Positions 1 to 8,216 of a stretch of DNA of 18,165 nucleotides are shown piece after piece. The notes beneath the pieces were generated by a model that was not told the DNA's origin, made no database searches, and saw nothing but the letters and a program-made list of their open reading frames with translations. The stretch is taken from contig JAHEMX010000011.1 in assembly GCA_024643445.1 (NCBI GenBank), positions 1 to 18,165 on the forward strand, written 5' to 3'. Numbering within the stretch: position 1 is the stretch's first letter; each line of letters opens with the position of its first letter. Made by a program: the position numbers and the translations under genes. Source of the stretch: Desulfobulbaceae bacterium (GTDB lineage Bacteria > Desulfobacterota > Desulfobulbia > Desulfobulbales > Desulfocapsaceae).

Positions 1-200
1 TGCTGATAGGAACAAGGAGAAATTCATCTAAAATTCGACGAGACACTATGTCTTCACTTTGTTTAGGTATGCTGTTCAGTTTGATCATGTCATTTGGTTT
101 CATGCTAACACCTTTTGCGAAACAACTATATATTTAATTACATAATAACATTGGCAAAGTGACAACAGCAATCGCTAGTGTAACGTTGTTTCTGTAAATT

Positions 201-224
201 CGCTGTGCTGGCGCCAGCACAGCG
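201..224. repeat. 24-nt perfect palindrome upstream of the IS remnant
   Basis: Two 12-base arms (CGCTGTGCTGGC and its exact reverse complement) meet with no spacer. The site ends 75 bases before the transposase ATG. It could be a hairpin that shields the transposase gene from outside transcription, part of an IS end, or a protein-binding site. No T-tract follows on either side, so it is not a standard intrinsic terminator. The rest of bases 1-299 is AT-rich and shows no gene I can support. Confidence 0.6.
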
Positions 225-299
225 CGAGCGGTCTTGAAAAAAGTGGGTCAATTCGATACTCATCTTGGTTTACCACAATCGAGAAAAGGAGAGTATCTC

Positions 300-887
300 A
301 TGACCCACGACATCGATAGTACCGCACTGACAGAGGCAATGGAACAAGTAATCGAGCATGGCCTGGATGGATTGAGCGAAGCCATGACGATTCTGCTTAA
401 CGAGGCTATGAAGATTGAACGTTCACGGGCCCTGCGAGCATCTCCCTGGGAGCGGACCGGTCAGCGTCTCGGCTATGCTAACGGCTACAAAGATAAAGCA
501 CTGGACACGCGACTTGACAGGCTGCAGCTCAGTATTCCCCAAGTTCGAGGAGATGTGCCGTTCTACCCATCTGCACTGGAACGAGGGCTGCGCAGCGAGC
601 GGGCACTGCTGCTGGCCATGGCTGAGATGTATATCAAAGGTGTTTCAACCCGCAAAGTTCAAGCTGTCTTACAGAAACTCTGCGGCCTTGAGATAACCGC
701 TCCCCAGGTCAGCCGAGCCTGTGAACAGCTTGACCAGGAGATTGAGCTGTGGCGAAACCGGCCTCTAGGCTGCATGCCGTTTCTCCAGCTTGATGCGACC
801 TATGAGAAGGTGCGTTGGGATGGAACGGTAGTTTGCTGTGCCGTTTTGATTCCCACTGGCGTGGATCTGGCATCATCAAACAGGTGA
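300..887 (+). pseudogene. IS256-family transposase, 5' fragment (truncated)
   Basis: This is the N-terminal part of a Mutator/IS256-type DDE transposase, which moves an insertion sequence by cut-and-paste or copy-out-paste-in. The start is ATG 300, because AGGAGAG lies at 287-293; an upstream in-frame TTG at 234 is less likely. Family landmarks include the GYxNGY segment (about residues 57-62), the MYIKGVSTRKV segment (about 110-120) and LDATYEKVR (about 164-172). That last segment carries the first catalytic Asp of the DDE triad (about residue 165). Complete family members are about 400 residues, whereas only 196 codons remain here. The second Asp and the Glu are missing, so the protein should be inactive. 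Homology ends near base 866. The last ~7 residues come from reading out of frame into a different transposase remnant, so the break is a recombination junction or deletion rather than a simple point frameshift. Confidence 0.85.
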
Positions 888-994
888 TGGGTTTCAGACA
901 ATTTCATCTCCGTGGACTTGAAGCAGTGAACGGTGAGTGGATACTTGCGTCTATCGCCTGGAATTTAATCCGAATGTTCGCTTTAAGCAGTTAA
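869..994 (+). pseudogene. IS1182/DDE_Tnp_1-like transposase, 3' fragment
   Basis: In a frame different from the IS256 fragment, bases 869-991 encode about 41 residues. They contain KQVMGFRQFHLRGLE followed by GEW and AWNLIRMF, then stop at TAA 992-994. This resembles the extreme C-terminus of IS1182-type or related DDE transposases, where a GFRQFLLRGLEKV-like block precedes a GEW...HNLLKL-like tail. It has no start codon of its own and overlaps the tail of the IS256 frame by 19 bases. I read it as the last piece of a second, unrelated IS. The family name comes from remembered motif similarity and is less certain than the IS256 call. Confidence 0.6.
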
Positions 995-1156
995 GAGGAT
1001 GTCAAAGATCGGAAAAAACACCTTTTTTAGGGAGAAATCAATAGAAAACATACCCGCAATCAGTCATTCCTGTTTGCAAGAGATATTATTGAGCCTATGA
1101 ATATAAACTTTAGCCTATTTGGTGTTTTCACCCCGACAGACTCCGAGGCGCCTCTA

Positions 1157-2275
1157 TCAGCCAAGAGAAGCGACGATGGATTCAATAGCCGTCTGCTGAT
1201 TTTCGATACTTTCGAGCAGTCTGATCTGCACCATGGTTCTTTCGAGATTTTCTCTTTCATGGCTGGCCTTGAAATATCGATCGCCGGCAAGATAGTCGGT
1301 CAGGAAACGAAGGCCAAGCTCAAAAGTAAGCAACCGGACACCTTGGTATATCAAAGCGCGTTCTGCACCGGACAGCGGTGCTCCCGAGGAGCGGTACCCA
1401 GCTAATACCTGGCGACACATTTCCGTATCAAAGTACACATCGCTGAGCGTATCCGGTTTTTCACCGACCGGGTTGCAGAAGGACCTCAAGCAGTCACCGA
1501 GATCATAGTGCAGCAGGCCCGAAGAAACCGTATCGAGGTCGATCAAAGCCACTGCTTCTCCGGTCTGCTTGTCAAAGAGAACGTTGTCGCATTTGGGGTC
1601 AGCATGGATTACCCGCCGGCTGATCAGCCTTTGCTGCCGGCTCCTCTCCAGAATTCCAGCGTCCTGCAGCCTCCTGTCGATAGCCTGGCAGCAGGAGATC
1701 AGCTCGTCCGAATGACGGCGCTGGTGACACGAAGAGACGCGCCGGTAGGCGAGGCAGTAACCGGGAAGATCATGAAATCCGGGTATCGGCTGAGCAAGGG
1801 TTTGCGGGTCCAGATCATCCAGTAAGAGATGGAACCGGCCAAGCATTTTGCCTCCCGCAAAGGCCTGGACTTTATCTTTTACAAAACGATGACTTTCTGT
1901 ATTTTCAATATAAGCCATCGCCCGCCAGACCGCGCCAGCTTCGTCCTGATGATAGGGGTTGCCGGTGATTTCAGGAATGGCGCGGGGAAAAACAGCGTCA
2001 CTCCCGGCCTGGCGCTTTTTTGCTTCAATATGCCGGGATATGATGCTGAAATTGCCGGCAACCAGAGAAGGCTCAGGGAACACAACCGAATTTATACGCT
2101 GCAGAACCGCCGGTGGCCGGCTTACAAACTCGACCAGATAGGTATCATTGATATTGCCGGCTCCGAGAATCTGAATGCTTTTACACCCATCGGAACAACG
2201 GAAAAACCAGGGGAGCACTGCTTCAAGTCGCAACCGCTCCGGCGGACCAATCTGCGAAGAGAAAAGACAGTCCAT
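1157..2275 (-). CDS. APH-fold sugar kinase, NahK-like (N-acetylhexosamine 1-kinase family)
   Basis: This is an aminoglycoside-phosphotransferase-fold small-molecule kinase (PF01636 type) of about 372 residues. The N-terminal nucleotide loop GNINDTYLV (residues 40-48) and the following VLQRIN-VVF stretch are typical of N-acetylhexosamine 1-kinases (NahK, about 360 residues), not of antibiotic-resistance enzymes. The catalytic loop HADPKCDN gives H224, D226 and N231, and the metal-binding IDLD gives D246 and D248; all key positions look intact. The likely role is ATP-dependent phosphorylation of a sugar, perhaps GlcNAc/GalNAc at C1, in the cytoplasm; the substrate is inferred. I chose ATG 2275, 11 bases after the glucokinase stop, although its ribosome-binding site is weak. 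A GTG at 2329 behind a G-rich stretch would add 18 residues and overlap the upstream gene. It is the last gene of the gua-led unit, and I saw no clear terminator after it. Confidence 0.75.
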   Translation of the reverse strand: MDCLFSSQIGPPERLRLEAVLPWFFRCSDGCKSIQILGAGNINDTYLVEFVSRPPAVLQRINSVVFPEPSLVAGNFSIISRHIEAKKRQAGSDAVFPRAIPEITGNPYHQDEAGAVWRAMAYIENTESHRFVKDKVQAFAGGKMLGRFHLLLDDLDPQTLAQPIPGFHDLPGYCLAYRRVSSCHQRRHSDELISCCQAIDRRLQDAGILERSRQQRLISRRVIHADPKCDNVLFDKQTGEAVALIDLDTVSSGLLHYDLGDCLRSFCNPVGEKPDTLSDVYFDTEMCRQVLAGYRSSGAPLSGAERALIYQGVRLLTFELGLRFLTDYLAGDRYFKASHERENLERTMVQIRLLESIENQQTAIESIVASLG

Positions 2276-2286
2276 GAGGGTATTAT

Positions 2287-3318
2287 TCAGCGTGGGCCGA
2301 TCTTTCTGAGAAGCTCTCTGCCATAGCACGCCACCCCCAGCAGAACGGCATCATCCCGGAGAATAAGATTGACGGGAATTGAGTGCAGCAGTTCCGCCAT
2401 CGGACCATCCTTCCTGAAGGCGGCGAGAAAGGGCTCAAAGGACAGATGTCCGGCAATTCGGGGGAGAATACCGCCTCCAAGAAAAAGCCCGCGGGTTGCA
2501 TACACCTTCATCACCAGGTTGGCCCCTTCCCGGCCGAGGATCGCCAGGAAAAGATCGACGACCTTTCTGCACACCGGACACGCCCCGGAGAGCGCATTAT
2601 TAATGATTACCGGGGTTCTGTCGTCAGCCCGGTCAAGTTCGAGGCGCACCTGCCGGTCTCCTTCCTCACCCTGTGCTGAATAGAAGTCGTATAACAGGCC
2701 GATCGCCGGTCCTGCACAGACCGTCTCATAGCACGGTCTCTGATAACCGTTCTTGCACAGCCAGGAAAAAAGGCGCACCTGCTCTTCATTGGCCGGCCCG
2801 AAATCGCAATGCCCTCCTTCCGTTCCGCGCGGGATCGACGCGCCGTCCGTCTGAAAAAGATACCCCTCGCCCAGTCCGGTACCGGGAGCGAGGATGGCTG
2901 TCACCTCGTTTGCGGGACTGACGCTCCCGCCGTCATCCTGAAGACTGAGGAGGTCGTCTCCCTTCAGCAGAGGAAGTGATGCGGCCAGGGCGGTCATATC
3001 GTTGATCAGCGAAACGGTAGTAAATCCCATGTTGTACAAGCGCTGTTTAGCTATGACCCAAGGCAAATTTGTCACCCTCGCCTGTGTGTCACCGGCGACA
3101 CCGGCAATACCGAGTATCAGCGAATTAGGGCAAAAGTCGAGTTCCGCGCGGAACTCCTCTATAATCTCTTCGATACCGGTATAATCAGCACTTCGATAGC
3201 GTTTTTTGGCAAGCGGCCGGTATACGCCGTCCGTCACCCGATACACGGCCAGCAAGGTTTTCGTGCCACCTATGTCGATGGCGAGATAACCGTCGCCCGG
3301 TGTCGATGACGCTGCCAA
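2287..3318 (-). CDS. glk: Glucokinase (Glk family)
   Basis: ATP-dependent glucokinase of the E. coli Glk type (PF02685). It phosphorylates glucose to glucose 6-phosphate in the cytoplasm. The phosphate-1 motif AIDIGGTKT lies at residues 13-21. A central LINDMTALAASL block supplies the catalytic Asp. APGTGLGEGYL is the phosphate-2 region, PRGTEGGHCDFGP matches the substrate-contacting GEGGH region, and GLFLGGGI is near the C-terminus. With a TTG start at 3318 the protein has 343 residues, close to the family norm of about 320-340. TTG fits because an AAGGAAG sequence sits about 10 bases upstream inside the end of the MscS gene and the two genes are separated by only 2 bases, implying translational coupling. 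The longer frame up to 3411 would overlap mscS by 91 bases and add a non-conserved, Arg/Pro-rich leader, so I reject it. Confidence 0.85.
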   Translation of the reverse strand: MAASSTPGDGYLAIDIGGTKTLLAVYRVTDGVYRPLAKKRYRSADYTGIEEIIEEFRAELDFCPNSLILGIAGVAGDTQARVTNLPWVIAKQRLYNMGFTTVSLINDMTALAASLPLLKGDDLLSLQDDGGSVSPANEVTAILAPGTGLGEGYLFQTDGASIPRGTEGGHCDFGPANEEQVRLFSWLCKNGYQRPCYETVCAGPAIGLLYDFYSAQGEEGDRQVRLELDRADDRTPVIINNALSGACPVCRKVVDLFLAILGREGANLVMKVYATRGLFLGGGILPRIAGHLSFEPFLAAFRKDGPMAELLHSIPVNLILRDDAVLLGVACYGRELLRKIGPR

Positions 3319-3320
3319 GG

Positions 3321-4151
3321 TTATGCCGCTTCCTTCTTGTCGCCGATCTGGTGCATATGCACATCCTGTTGCGGGTAAGGGATGGTTATTCCCGCTTCGT
3401 CCAGCGCACATTTTATCTTCTCGGTCAGACTGAATTTCACATCCCAGTAGTCACCGGTTTTCACCCAGGGGCGGACCACGAAATTGACCGAGGAGTCGGC
3501 CAGTTCGGCAACGGCAATGGTTGCAACCGGCTCACTGAGAACCCGGGGATCCTTGTGCACGACCTCCTGCAGGATTTTCTCCGCCTGCCTGATATCGTCA
3601 TCATAGCTGATACCGAACACCATATCGATTCGCCGGGTTGGATTTGCGGTAATATTGGTGATGGTGCCGCTGGTGATGGTACTGTTCGGCAGGATCTTCC
3701 GCTGGTTATCCGGTGTATTGAGGATCGTGCTGAAAACGGTGATCTCCTGGACGGTTCCGGTTTCCCCCGCTACTGTTACCGCATCACCGACCTTGAAGGG
3801 GCGAAAAAGGATAAGCATGACGCCTGCCGAAAAATTTGACAGGGAGTCCTTCAGCGCAAGGCCGACAGCAAGGCCTGCGGCACCAACCACCGTCAGAAAG
3901 GAGGTCGTATTGATCCCGAGCTGACCAGCAGCCGCGATGACCACTGCGGTCATCATTGCGTAATAGATAATGTTTCGCAAAAATTTCGTTAGTGTAATTT
4001 CGACGGCATTACGCTCCATCACGATCACGAACAGGGCTGCCAATTTTTTGGCCAACCAGTTTCCTATAACAAGAACGAGCAGTGCGGCAAGTACTTTTAG
4101 GCCATACGTTATGATGAAAGTCTGAATGATCTGGTAATCTATTCCGGCCAT
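3321..4151 (-). CDS. mscS: Small-conductance mechanosensitive channel MscS
   Basis: Inner-membrane channel that opens under membrane tension and releases solutes during hypo-osmotic shock. The 276 residues match the short MscS class (E. coli about 286). Three membrane helices are visible near residues 13-33, 57-77 and 84-116. The third is the pore helix, rich in Gly and Ala (VVGAAGLAVGLALKDSLSNF) and followed by the LFRPFKVGD link into the cytoplasmic beta domain. The remainder forms the soluble vestibule and ends with a short hydrophilic tail. ATG 4151 is preceded by a strong GGGGAGGAG. The gene sits 50 bases after the NYN gene and only 2 bases before glk, so it should be co-transcribed with both. 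Nothing looks truncated. Confidence 0.92.
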   Translation of the reverse strand: MAGIDYQIIQTFIITYGLKVLAALLVLVIGNWLAKKLAALFVIVMERNAVEITLTKFLRNIIYYAMMTAVVIAAAGQLGINTTSFLTVVGAAGLAVGLALKDSLSNFSAGVMLILFRPFKVGDAVTVAGETGTVQEITVFSTILNTPDNQRKILPNSTITSGTITNITANPTRRIDMVFGISYDDDIRQAEKILQEVVHKDPRVLSEPVATIAVAELADSSVNFVVRPWVKTGDYWDVKFSLTEKIKCALDEAGITIPYPQQDVHMHQIGDKKEAA

Positions 4152-4201
4152 GTTCTCCTCCCCTGGCTATTTGAGATAAACATTCGGGCAGACTGGTCCT
4201 G

Positions 4202-4960
4202 CTATTCCAGCAGGGAGATGTCTGTTGCTTCTGTCCGGTTATTGTTATCCGGGTTCTGTATGATGGAAAATTCAAAAATAGTGGCAGAATCGAGAAAGAC
4301 GTTGTCATGGGCAACACTTGATTTCGAACAGTGGAAAAACACTGTTTCCGTAGACAGACCGTCTCTCGTCAGCCGGTAATAACGCATAAAACCAAAACCC
4401 CGGTCCGGATTATAGTTAACCGAAACACCACGCCGCCGATTGTCCTTTTCGGGGGTAATGGGCAGAAGTCCCGGAATAAGAAATCCCGAGAGGTAGCTGT
4501 CCGCCGCTTCCTTGAGTTCATGGCTGACATTGTCAAAGCCGATAACATCGACGCGGCAGCCCATGTTCTGCAAGGCAAGGACTAGACGGATAAAATCTCC
4601 GTCGCCGGTGAGCAGGATGATCCGATCGAGATTGCGGGCCTGCAGAAGCGCATCAATGGCAAGATCCATATCTGCATTGGCCTTGGTGGTCAGTATTCCC
4701 TCGTCATCGACAAAATGTTTGACGTACTTCTTGATGACCTTGAAACCGCATTGACGAAGGATATCATGATATCGATAGAGTTTCAGACGGTAATCATCGT
4801 CTTCCTTGGTACGGCTTCGATCCTCGGCAACATATGAGTTGGCCCGCAACAGAACCGAATTACCGGCATTGGCCAGTTCCACCAGGACATCGTAGCGCAT
4901 TCCGTAGCCACCGGACAACCTGATGTTTTCAGCGTCAACATAGATTCCGGTTTTCAGCAT
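4202..4960 (-). CDS. NYN-domain putative RNase with a C-terminal cold-shock-like domain
   Basis: A 252-residue cytoplasmic protein. Residues 1-160 form a NYN (PIN-like) domain of the LabA/DUF88 type. The acidic metal-binding set is visible: D9 in GIYVDAENI, D97 and D103 in the KANADMDLAID segment, and D120/D122 in LLTGDGDF. Members of this fold are metal-dependent RNases or RNA-binding proteins. Residues about 177-252 look like a cold-shock/OB domain, with the nucleic-acid-binding block RGFGFMRYYR and a later VFFHCSKSS that parallels the two RNP motifs of CspA-like proteins. Start ATG 4960 has GGGAG just upstream and follows guaA by 16 bases; the longer frame overlapping guaA is rejected. RNA cleavage or processing is a reasonable inference, but the target is unknown. 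Confidence 0.8.
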   Translation of the reverse strand: MLKTGIYVDAENIRLSGGYGMRYDVLVELANAGNSVLLRANSYVAEDRSRTKEDDDYRLKLYRYHDILRQCGFKVIKKYVKHFVDDEGILTTKANADMDLAIDALLQARNLDRIILLTGDGDFIRLVLALQNMGCRVDVIGFDNVSHELKEAADSYLSGFLIPGLLPITPEKDNRRRGVSVNYNPDRGFGFMRYYRLTRDGLSTETVFFHCSKSSVAHDNVFLDSATIFEFSIIQNPDNNNRTEATDISLLE

Positions 4961-4976
4961 ACCCACTGACTCCCTG

Positions 4977-6527
4977 CTATTCCCACTCGATTGTTGCGGG
5001 CGGCTTGGAGGAAATGTCATAAACGACGCGGTTTACACCGCGGACCTCGTTGATGATGCGAGTGGAAATAATACCAAGAATATCATACGGGACCCTGGAC
5101 CAGTCAGCTGTCATGGCGTCCCGTGAGTCCACACAGCGAATGGCTATCACGTGCTCATAGGTACGGCCGTCACCCATGACGCCGACAGTCTGGACCGGCA
5201 GGAGAACAGCAAAAGATTGCCACACCTTGCGGTACCAGCCATGTTTCTTCATTTCGCTCAGGACAATAACATCCGCCTGGCGAACAATATCAAGCCTTTC
5301 CCGGGTGATCTCACCCATGATCCTGATTCCCAGGCCCGGTCCGGGAAAGGGCTGGCGATGGATGGCCTCTTCCGGCAAGCCCAGCTCAAGGCCAAGTTTG
5401 CGGACCTCGTCCTTGAATAGTTCCCGCAGCGGTTCAATCAGTTCAAGCTTCATGATTTCAGGAAGCCCGCCGACATTATGATGCGACTTGATCGGCGCCT
5501 CACCGCGGAAAGAGACTGATTCTATCACATCAGGATAAAGTGTACCCTGTACCAGGAAGGTAACATTACCGAGCTTGCCGGCCTCCTCCTCAAATATCCT
5601 GATAAAGCCCAAGCCGATTTTCTTTCTCTTGATCTCCGGGTCCACTACCCCCTTCAACTCCGAGAGAAAAATGGAGGTGGCGTCAACATCGATCACCTTA
5701 AGTTTGCTTTTTTCCCTGAAAAAACGAAGAATTGCTTCCGACTCGCCGGTCCGCATCAGACCGTTATTGACATAGATACAGGTCAGCTGGTCGCCTATCG
5801 CACGATGCACAATGGCGGCCGCCACCGAAGAATCAACGCCGCCTGACAGCGCACAGATAACCTTGCTGTCACCCACCTGTTTCCTGATAGCAGCCACGGT
5901 TGACTCGATAAAGGAATGCATGGTCCAGTCAGGCCTGCAGTCGCAGAAACCGAAAATGAAGTTGCGCAGCACATCGGTGCCTATCAGGGTATGGGCCACT
6001 TCGGGATGAAACTGCACGGCAACAAACGGCTGCGAGCGATGCTTCAGGGCCGCGAAGGGTGAATGACCACTGACAGCCGATGCCTCGAAACCATCCGGCA
6101 CCACTTCAACCCGGTCGCCGTGACTCATCCAGACCTGATGATACGCCTCCCCCGTTTGCAGACCGGCGAACAACCCCTCGGTATTGAGTACCTGCAGTTC
6201 GGCTTTGCCAAACTCTCTTTTCTCAGCCTTTTCAACCCGGCCTCCAAGCTGCAGGATCATCAACTGCGCACCATAACAGATGCCAAGAATCGGGATCGCA
6301 AGCTCAAACAGGGCCGGGTCGGAATGCGGCGCACCCTCGTCATACACCGAACACGGTCCTCCCGAGAGAACAATCCCTTTCGGTTTCATTTCCCTGATTT
6401 TCGCAAGCGGGATCGAGTAGGGATGAATTTCACAATAGACCTTCTGTTCCCGGATTCTTCTGGCAATCAACTGGGTGGTCTGTGATCCGAAATCAAGTAT
6501 GAGGATCATCTCATCGTGCATGCTCAT
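4977..6527 (-). CDS. guaA: GMP synthase, glutamine-hydrolysing
   Basis: Converts XMP to GMP using glutamine and ATP, the last step of guanine nucleotide synthesis. The N-terminal class I amidotransferase domain carries the triad C84 (GICYGAQ), H174 and E176 (QFHPEVAHT). The ATP-pyrophosphatase domain begins near residue 205 and has the P-loop SGGVDSS at 228-234. The C-terminal dimerisation domain ends in the family-typical PPATIEWE. The 516 residues match the usual 510-525. The start is ATG 6527, with AGGAGAGG 11 bases upstream; an alternative ATG two codons on would also fit. The gene lies 45 bases after guaB, the classical guaBA arrangement, and leads into the NYN gene. All catalytic residues are present. 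Confidence 0.97.
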   Translation of the reverse strand: MSMHDEMILILDFGSQTTQLIARRIREQKVYCEIHPYSIPLAKIREMKPKGIVLSGGPCSVYDEGAPHSDPALFELAIPILGICYGAQLMILQLGGRVEKAEKREFGKAELQVLNTEGLFAGLQTGEAYHQVWMSHGDRVEVVPDGFEASAVSGHSPFAALKHRSQPFVAVQFHPEVAHTLIGTDVLRNFIFGFCDCRPDWTMHSFIESTVAAIRKQVGDSKVICALSGGVDSSVAAAIVHRAIGDQLTCIYVNNGLMRTGESEAILRFFREKSKLKVIDVDATSIFLSELKGVVDPEIKRKKIGLGFIRIFEEEAGKLGNVTFLVQGTLYPDVIESVSFRGEAPIKSHHNVGGLPEIMKLELIEPLRELFKDEVRKLGLELGLPEEAIHRQPFPGPGLGIRIMGEITRERLDIVRQADVIVLSEMKKHGWYRKVWQSFAVLLPVQTVGVMGDGRTYEHVIAIRCVDSRDAMTADWSRVPYDILGIISTRIINEVRGVNRVVYDISSKPPATIEWE

Positions 6528-6572
6528 AGTCCGACTGGCCTCTCCTGTTTGGCTGAATGATAATCGGGCGAA

Positions 6573-8036
6573 TCATGCCATATGATAATTTGGCGCTTCC
6601 TTGGTGATAATGACATCATGCACATGCGACTCGCGCAGTCCGGCTGAAGAAATCCGCACAAAGCGGGCCCGCTGCTGCAGTTGAGCGATGCTGGCCGCAC
6701 CGACATAGCCCATGCCGGAGCGGAGGCCGCCGAGCATCTGGTAAATGATATTGACGAGCGGCCCGCGATAGGGGACCTTGCCCTCAATGCCCTCCGGAAC
6801 GAGCTTCGACGTGGCACTGACATCCGATTGAAAATACCTGTCCGACGACCCTTGCGACATGGCCCCCAGGGAGCCCATGCCGCGATAACCTTTGTAGGTC
6901 CGCCCCTGGTAGAGAAACGTCTCGCCCGGAGACTCGTCGGTACCGGCAAAAAGGCTGCCGATCATAATGGTCGAGGCTCCCGCTCCTATTGCTTTTGCCA
7001 GGTCGCCGGAATACTTGATTCCCCCGTCAGCGATGACCGGTATGTTGTACTTATCGGCAATCCTCGTACAATCCCGAAGCGCCGTCACCTGCGGGACACC
7101 GACGCCGGCTACGATCCTCGTTGTACAGATTGATCCCGGCCCGACGCCAACCTTGATGCCATTGACTCCGGCCTTGATCAGGTCCTCGGCGGCTTCGGCG
7201 GTGGCAATATTGCCGGCGATGATCTGCAGGTCGGGAAATGCGGCACGAATAGCCTGCAGCCCCCTGATCACACCGGCAGAATGCCCGTGCGCCGAATCGA
7301 GCACGACGACATCAACCCCGGCTTTGACTAACTGCTCAGTGTGGGCGATAACGTCTTTCCCGACGCCAATGGCAGCCCCGACCAGCAGCCGGCCGAAGTC
7401 ATCCTTGGCAGCAAGAGGGTATTTTCTGATTTTCTCAAGATCCTTTATTGTTATAAGCCCCTTGAGGTTCCCCGCATCATCAACCACGAGCAGCTTCTCA
7501 ATGCGATGCTCATGGAGCAATGCCTTGGAATGCTCAAGATCTATGCCGACCTTGGCGGTGACCAGGTTTTTGCTGGTCATCACGTCAGAGACCCTGAGAT
7601 CGTTATCGGAGACAAACCTCAAATCTCGATTGGTAACGATGCCAACGAGTTTCCCCTCGTGCAGAACCGGCAGACCGGAAATTTTGTATCGGCTCATAAT
7701 CTCCTGCACTTCAGCAACAGATTGGTCCTGTCTGACCACAATCGGGTCGATGATCATACCCGACTCCGATTTTTTCACCCGCTCAACCTCAAGCGCCTGC
7801 TGGCTGATTGCCATGTTCTTGTGAATGATGCCGATCCCCCCTTCACGTGCCATGGCAATGGCCGTTGCAGACTCGGTAACCGTGTCCATGGCGGCACTTA
7901 TCAGCGGACAATTCAGGGTGATTTTATCGGTCAGTCGGGTTTCGAGCGATACCTCGTTCGGCAGAACTTCAGAAGCAGCCGGCACGAGCAGGAGATCATC
8001 AAAAGTTAGTGCCATTTCAACATTATCTGGTAACAT
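6573..8036 (-). CDS. guaB: Inosine-5'-monophosphate dehydrogenase
   Basis: NAD-dependent oxidation of IMP to XMP, the committed step toward GMP. The protein has 487 residues, the usual bacterial length. The TIM barrel starts with LTFDDLLLVPA, is interrupted by two CBS domains at about residues 95-205 (regulatory nucleotide-binding modules), and resumes with the catalytic loop GVGPGSICTTR, in which C304 is the nucleophile. The flap region and the GYVGA segment near the C-terminus are also present. ATG 8036 is preceded by AAAGGAG. It is the first gene of the six-gene minus-strand unit and is divergent from yciO, so the 180-base gap (8037-8216) must hold its promoter. I could not pick a convincing -35/-10 pair there. 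Confidence 0.97.
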   Translation of the reverse strand: MLPDNVEMALTFDDLLLVPAASEVLPNEVSLETRLTDKITLNCPLISAAMDTVTESATAIAMAREGGIGIIHKNMAISQQALEVERVKKSESGMIIDPIVVRQDQSVAEVQEIMSRYKISGLPVLHEGKLVGIVTNRDLRFVSDNDLRVSDVMTSKNLVTAKVGIDLEHSKALLHEHRIEKLLVVDDAGNLKGLITIKDLEKIRKYPLAAKDDFGRLLVGAAIGVGKDVIAHTEQLVKAGVDVVVLDSAHGHSAGVIRGLQAIRAAFPDLQIIAGNIATAEAAEDLIKAGVNGIKVGVGPGSICTTRIVAGVGVPQVTALRDCTRIADKYNIPVIADGGIKYSGDLAKAIGAGASTIMIGSLFAGTDESPGETFLYQGRTYKGYRGMGSLGAMSQGSSDRYFQSDVSATSKLVPEGIEGKVPYRGPLVNIIYQMLGGLRSGMGYVGAASIAQLQQRARFVRISSAGLRESHVHDVIITKEAPNYHMA

Positions 8037-8216
8037 AGGTAACTCCTTTTACAGGGAAAATGGCCAAGCACCTGAAACTCTTAAGAAAGAAACAAATATT
8101 CTCATATTGTATATCATCTTTATGAAAAAGCTCGATTGTTTTAAAAGATCGTGCCGGGTTACAACGCAGAACAGGCTGAAAGACGGACGTGACAGCAGAC
8201 GCAACGCAAAGCAGAT

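Noticed and set aside
48..137. A 29-codon hydrophobic reading frame (MSSLCLGMLFSLIMSF...) on the plus strand
   Set aside because: No clear ribosome-binding site and very short; AT-rich chance frame next to an IS remnant is more likely, though a small membrane peptide cannot be excluded.
1145..1154. GAGGCGCCTC palindrome just past the NahK-like gene, considered as a terminator
   Set aside because: Only a 5-bp stem with no loop room and no T-tract on the minus strand.
2287..3411. Longer glucokinase frame with 31 extra N-terminal residues
   Set aside because: It would overlap mscS by 91 bases; the leader is not Glk-like, and TTG 3318 has a fitting ribosome-binding site.
3300..3839. 179-codon frame opposite mscS and the start of glk
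   Set aside because: mscS is complete and convincing on the other strand; no start signal or domain supports this one.
6967..7824. 285-codon Ser/Pro-rich frame antisense to guaB
   Set aside because: Low-complexity composition (many Ser, Thr, Pro, Ala) is typical of the reverse strand of a conserved gene.
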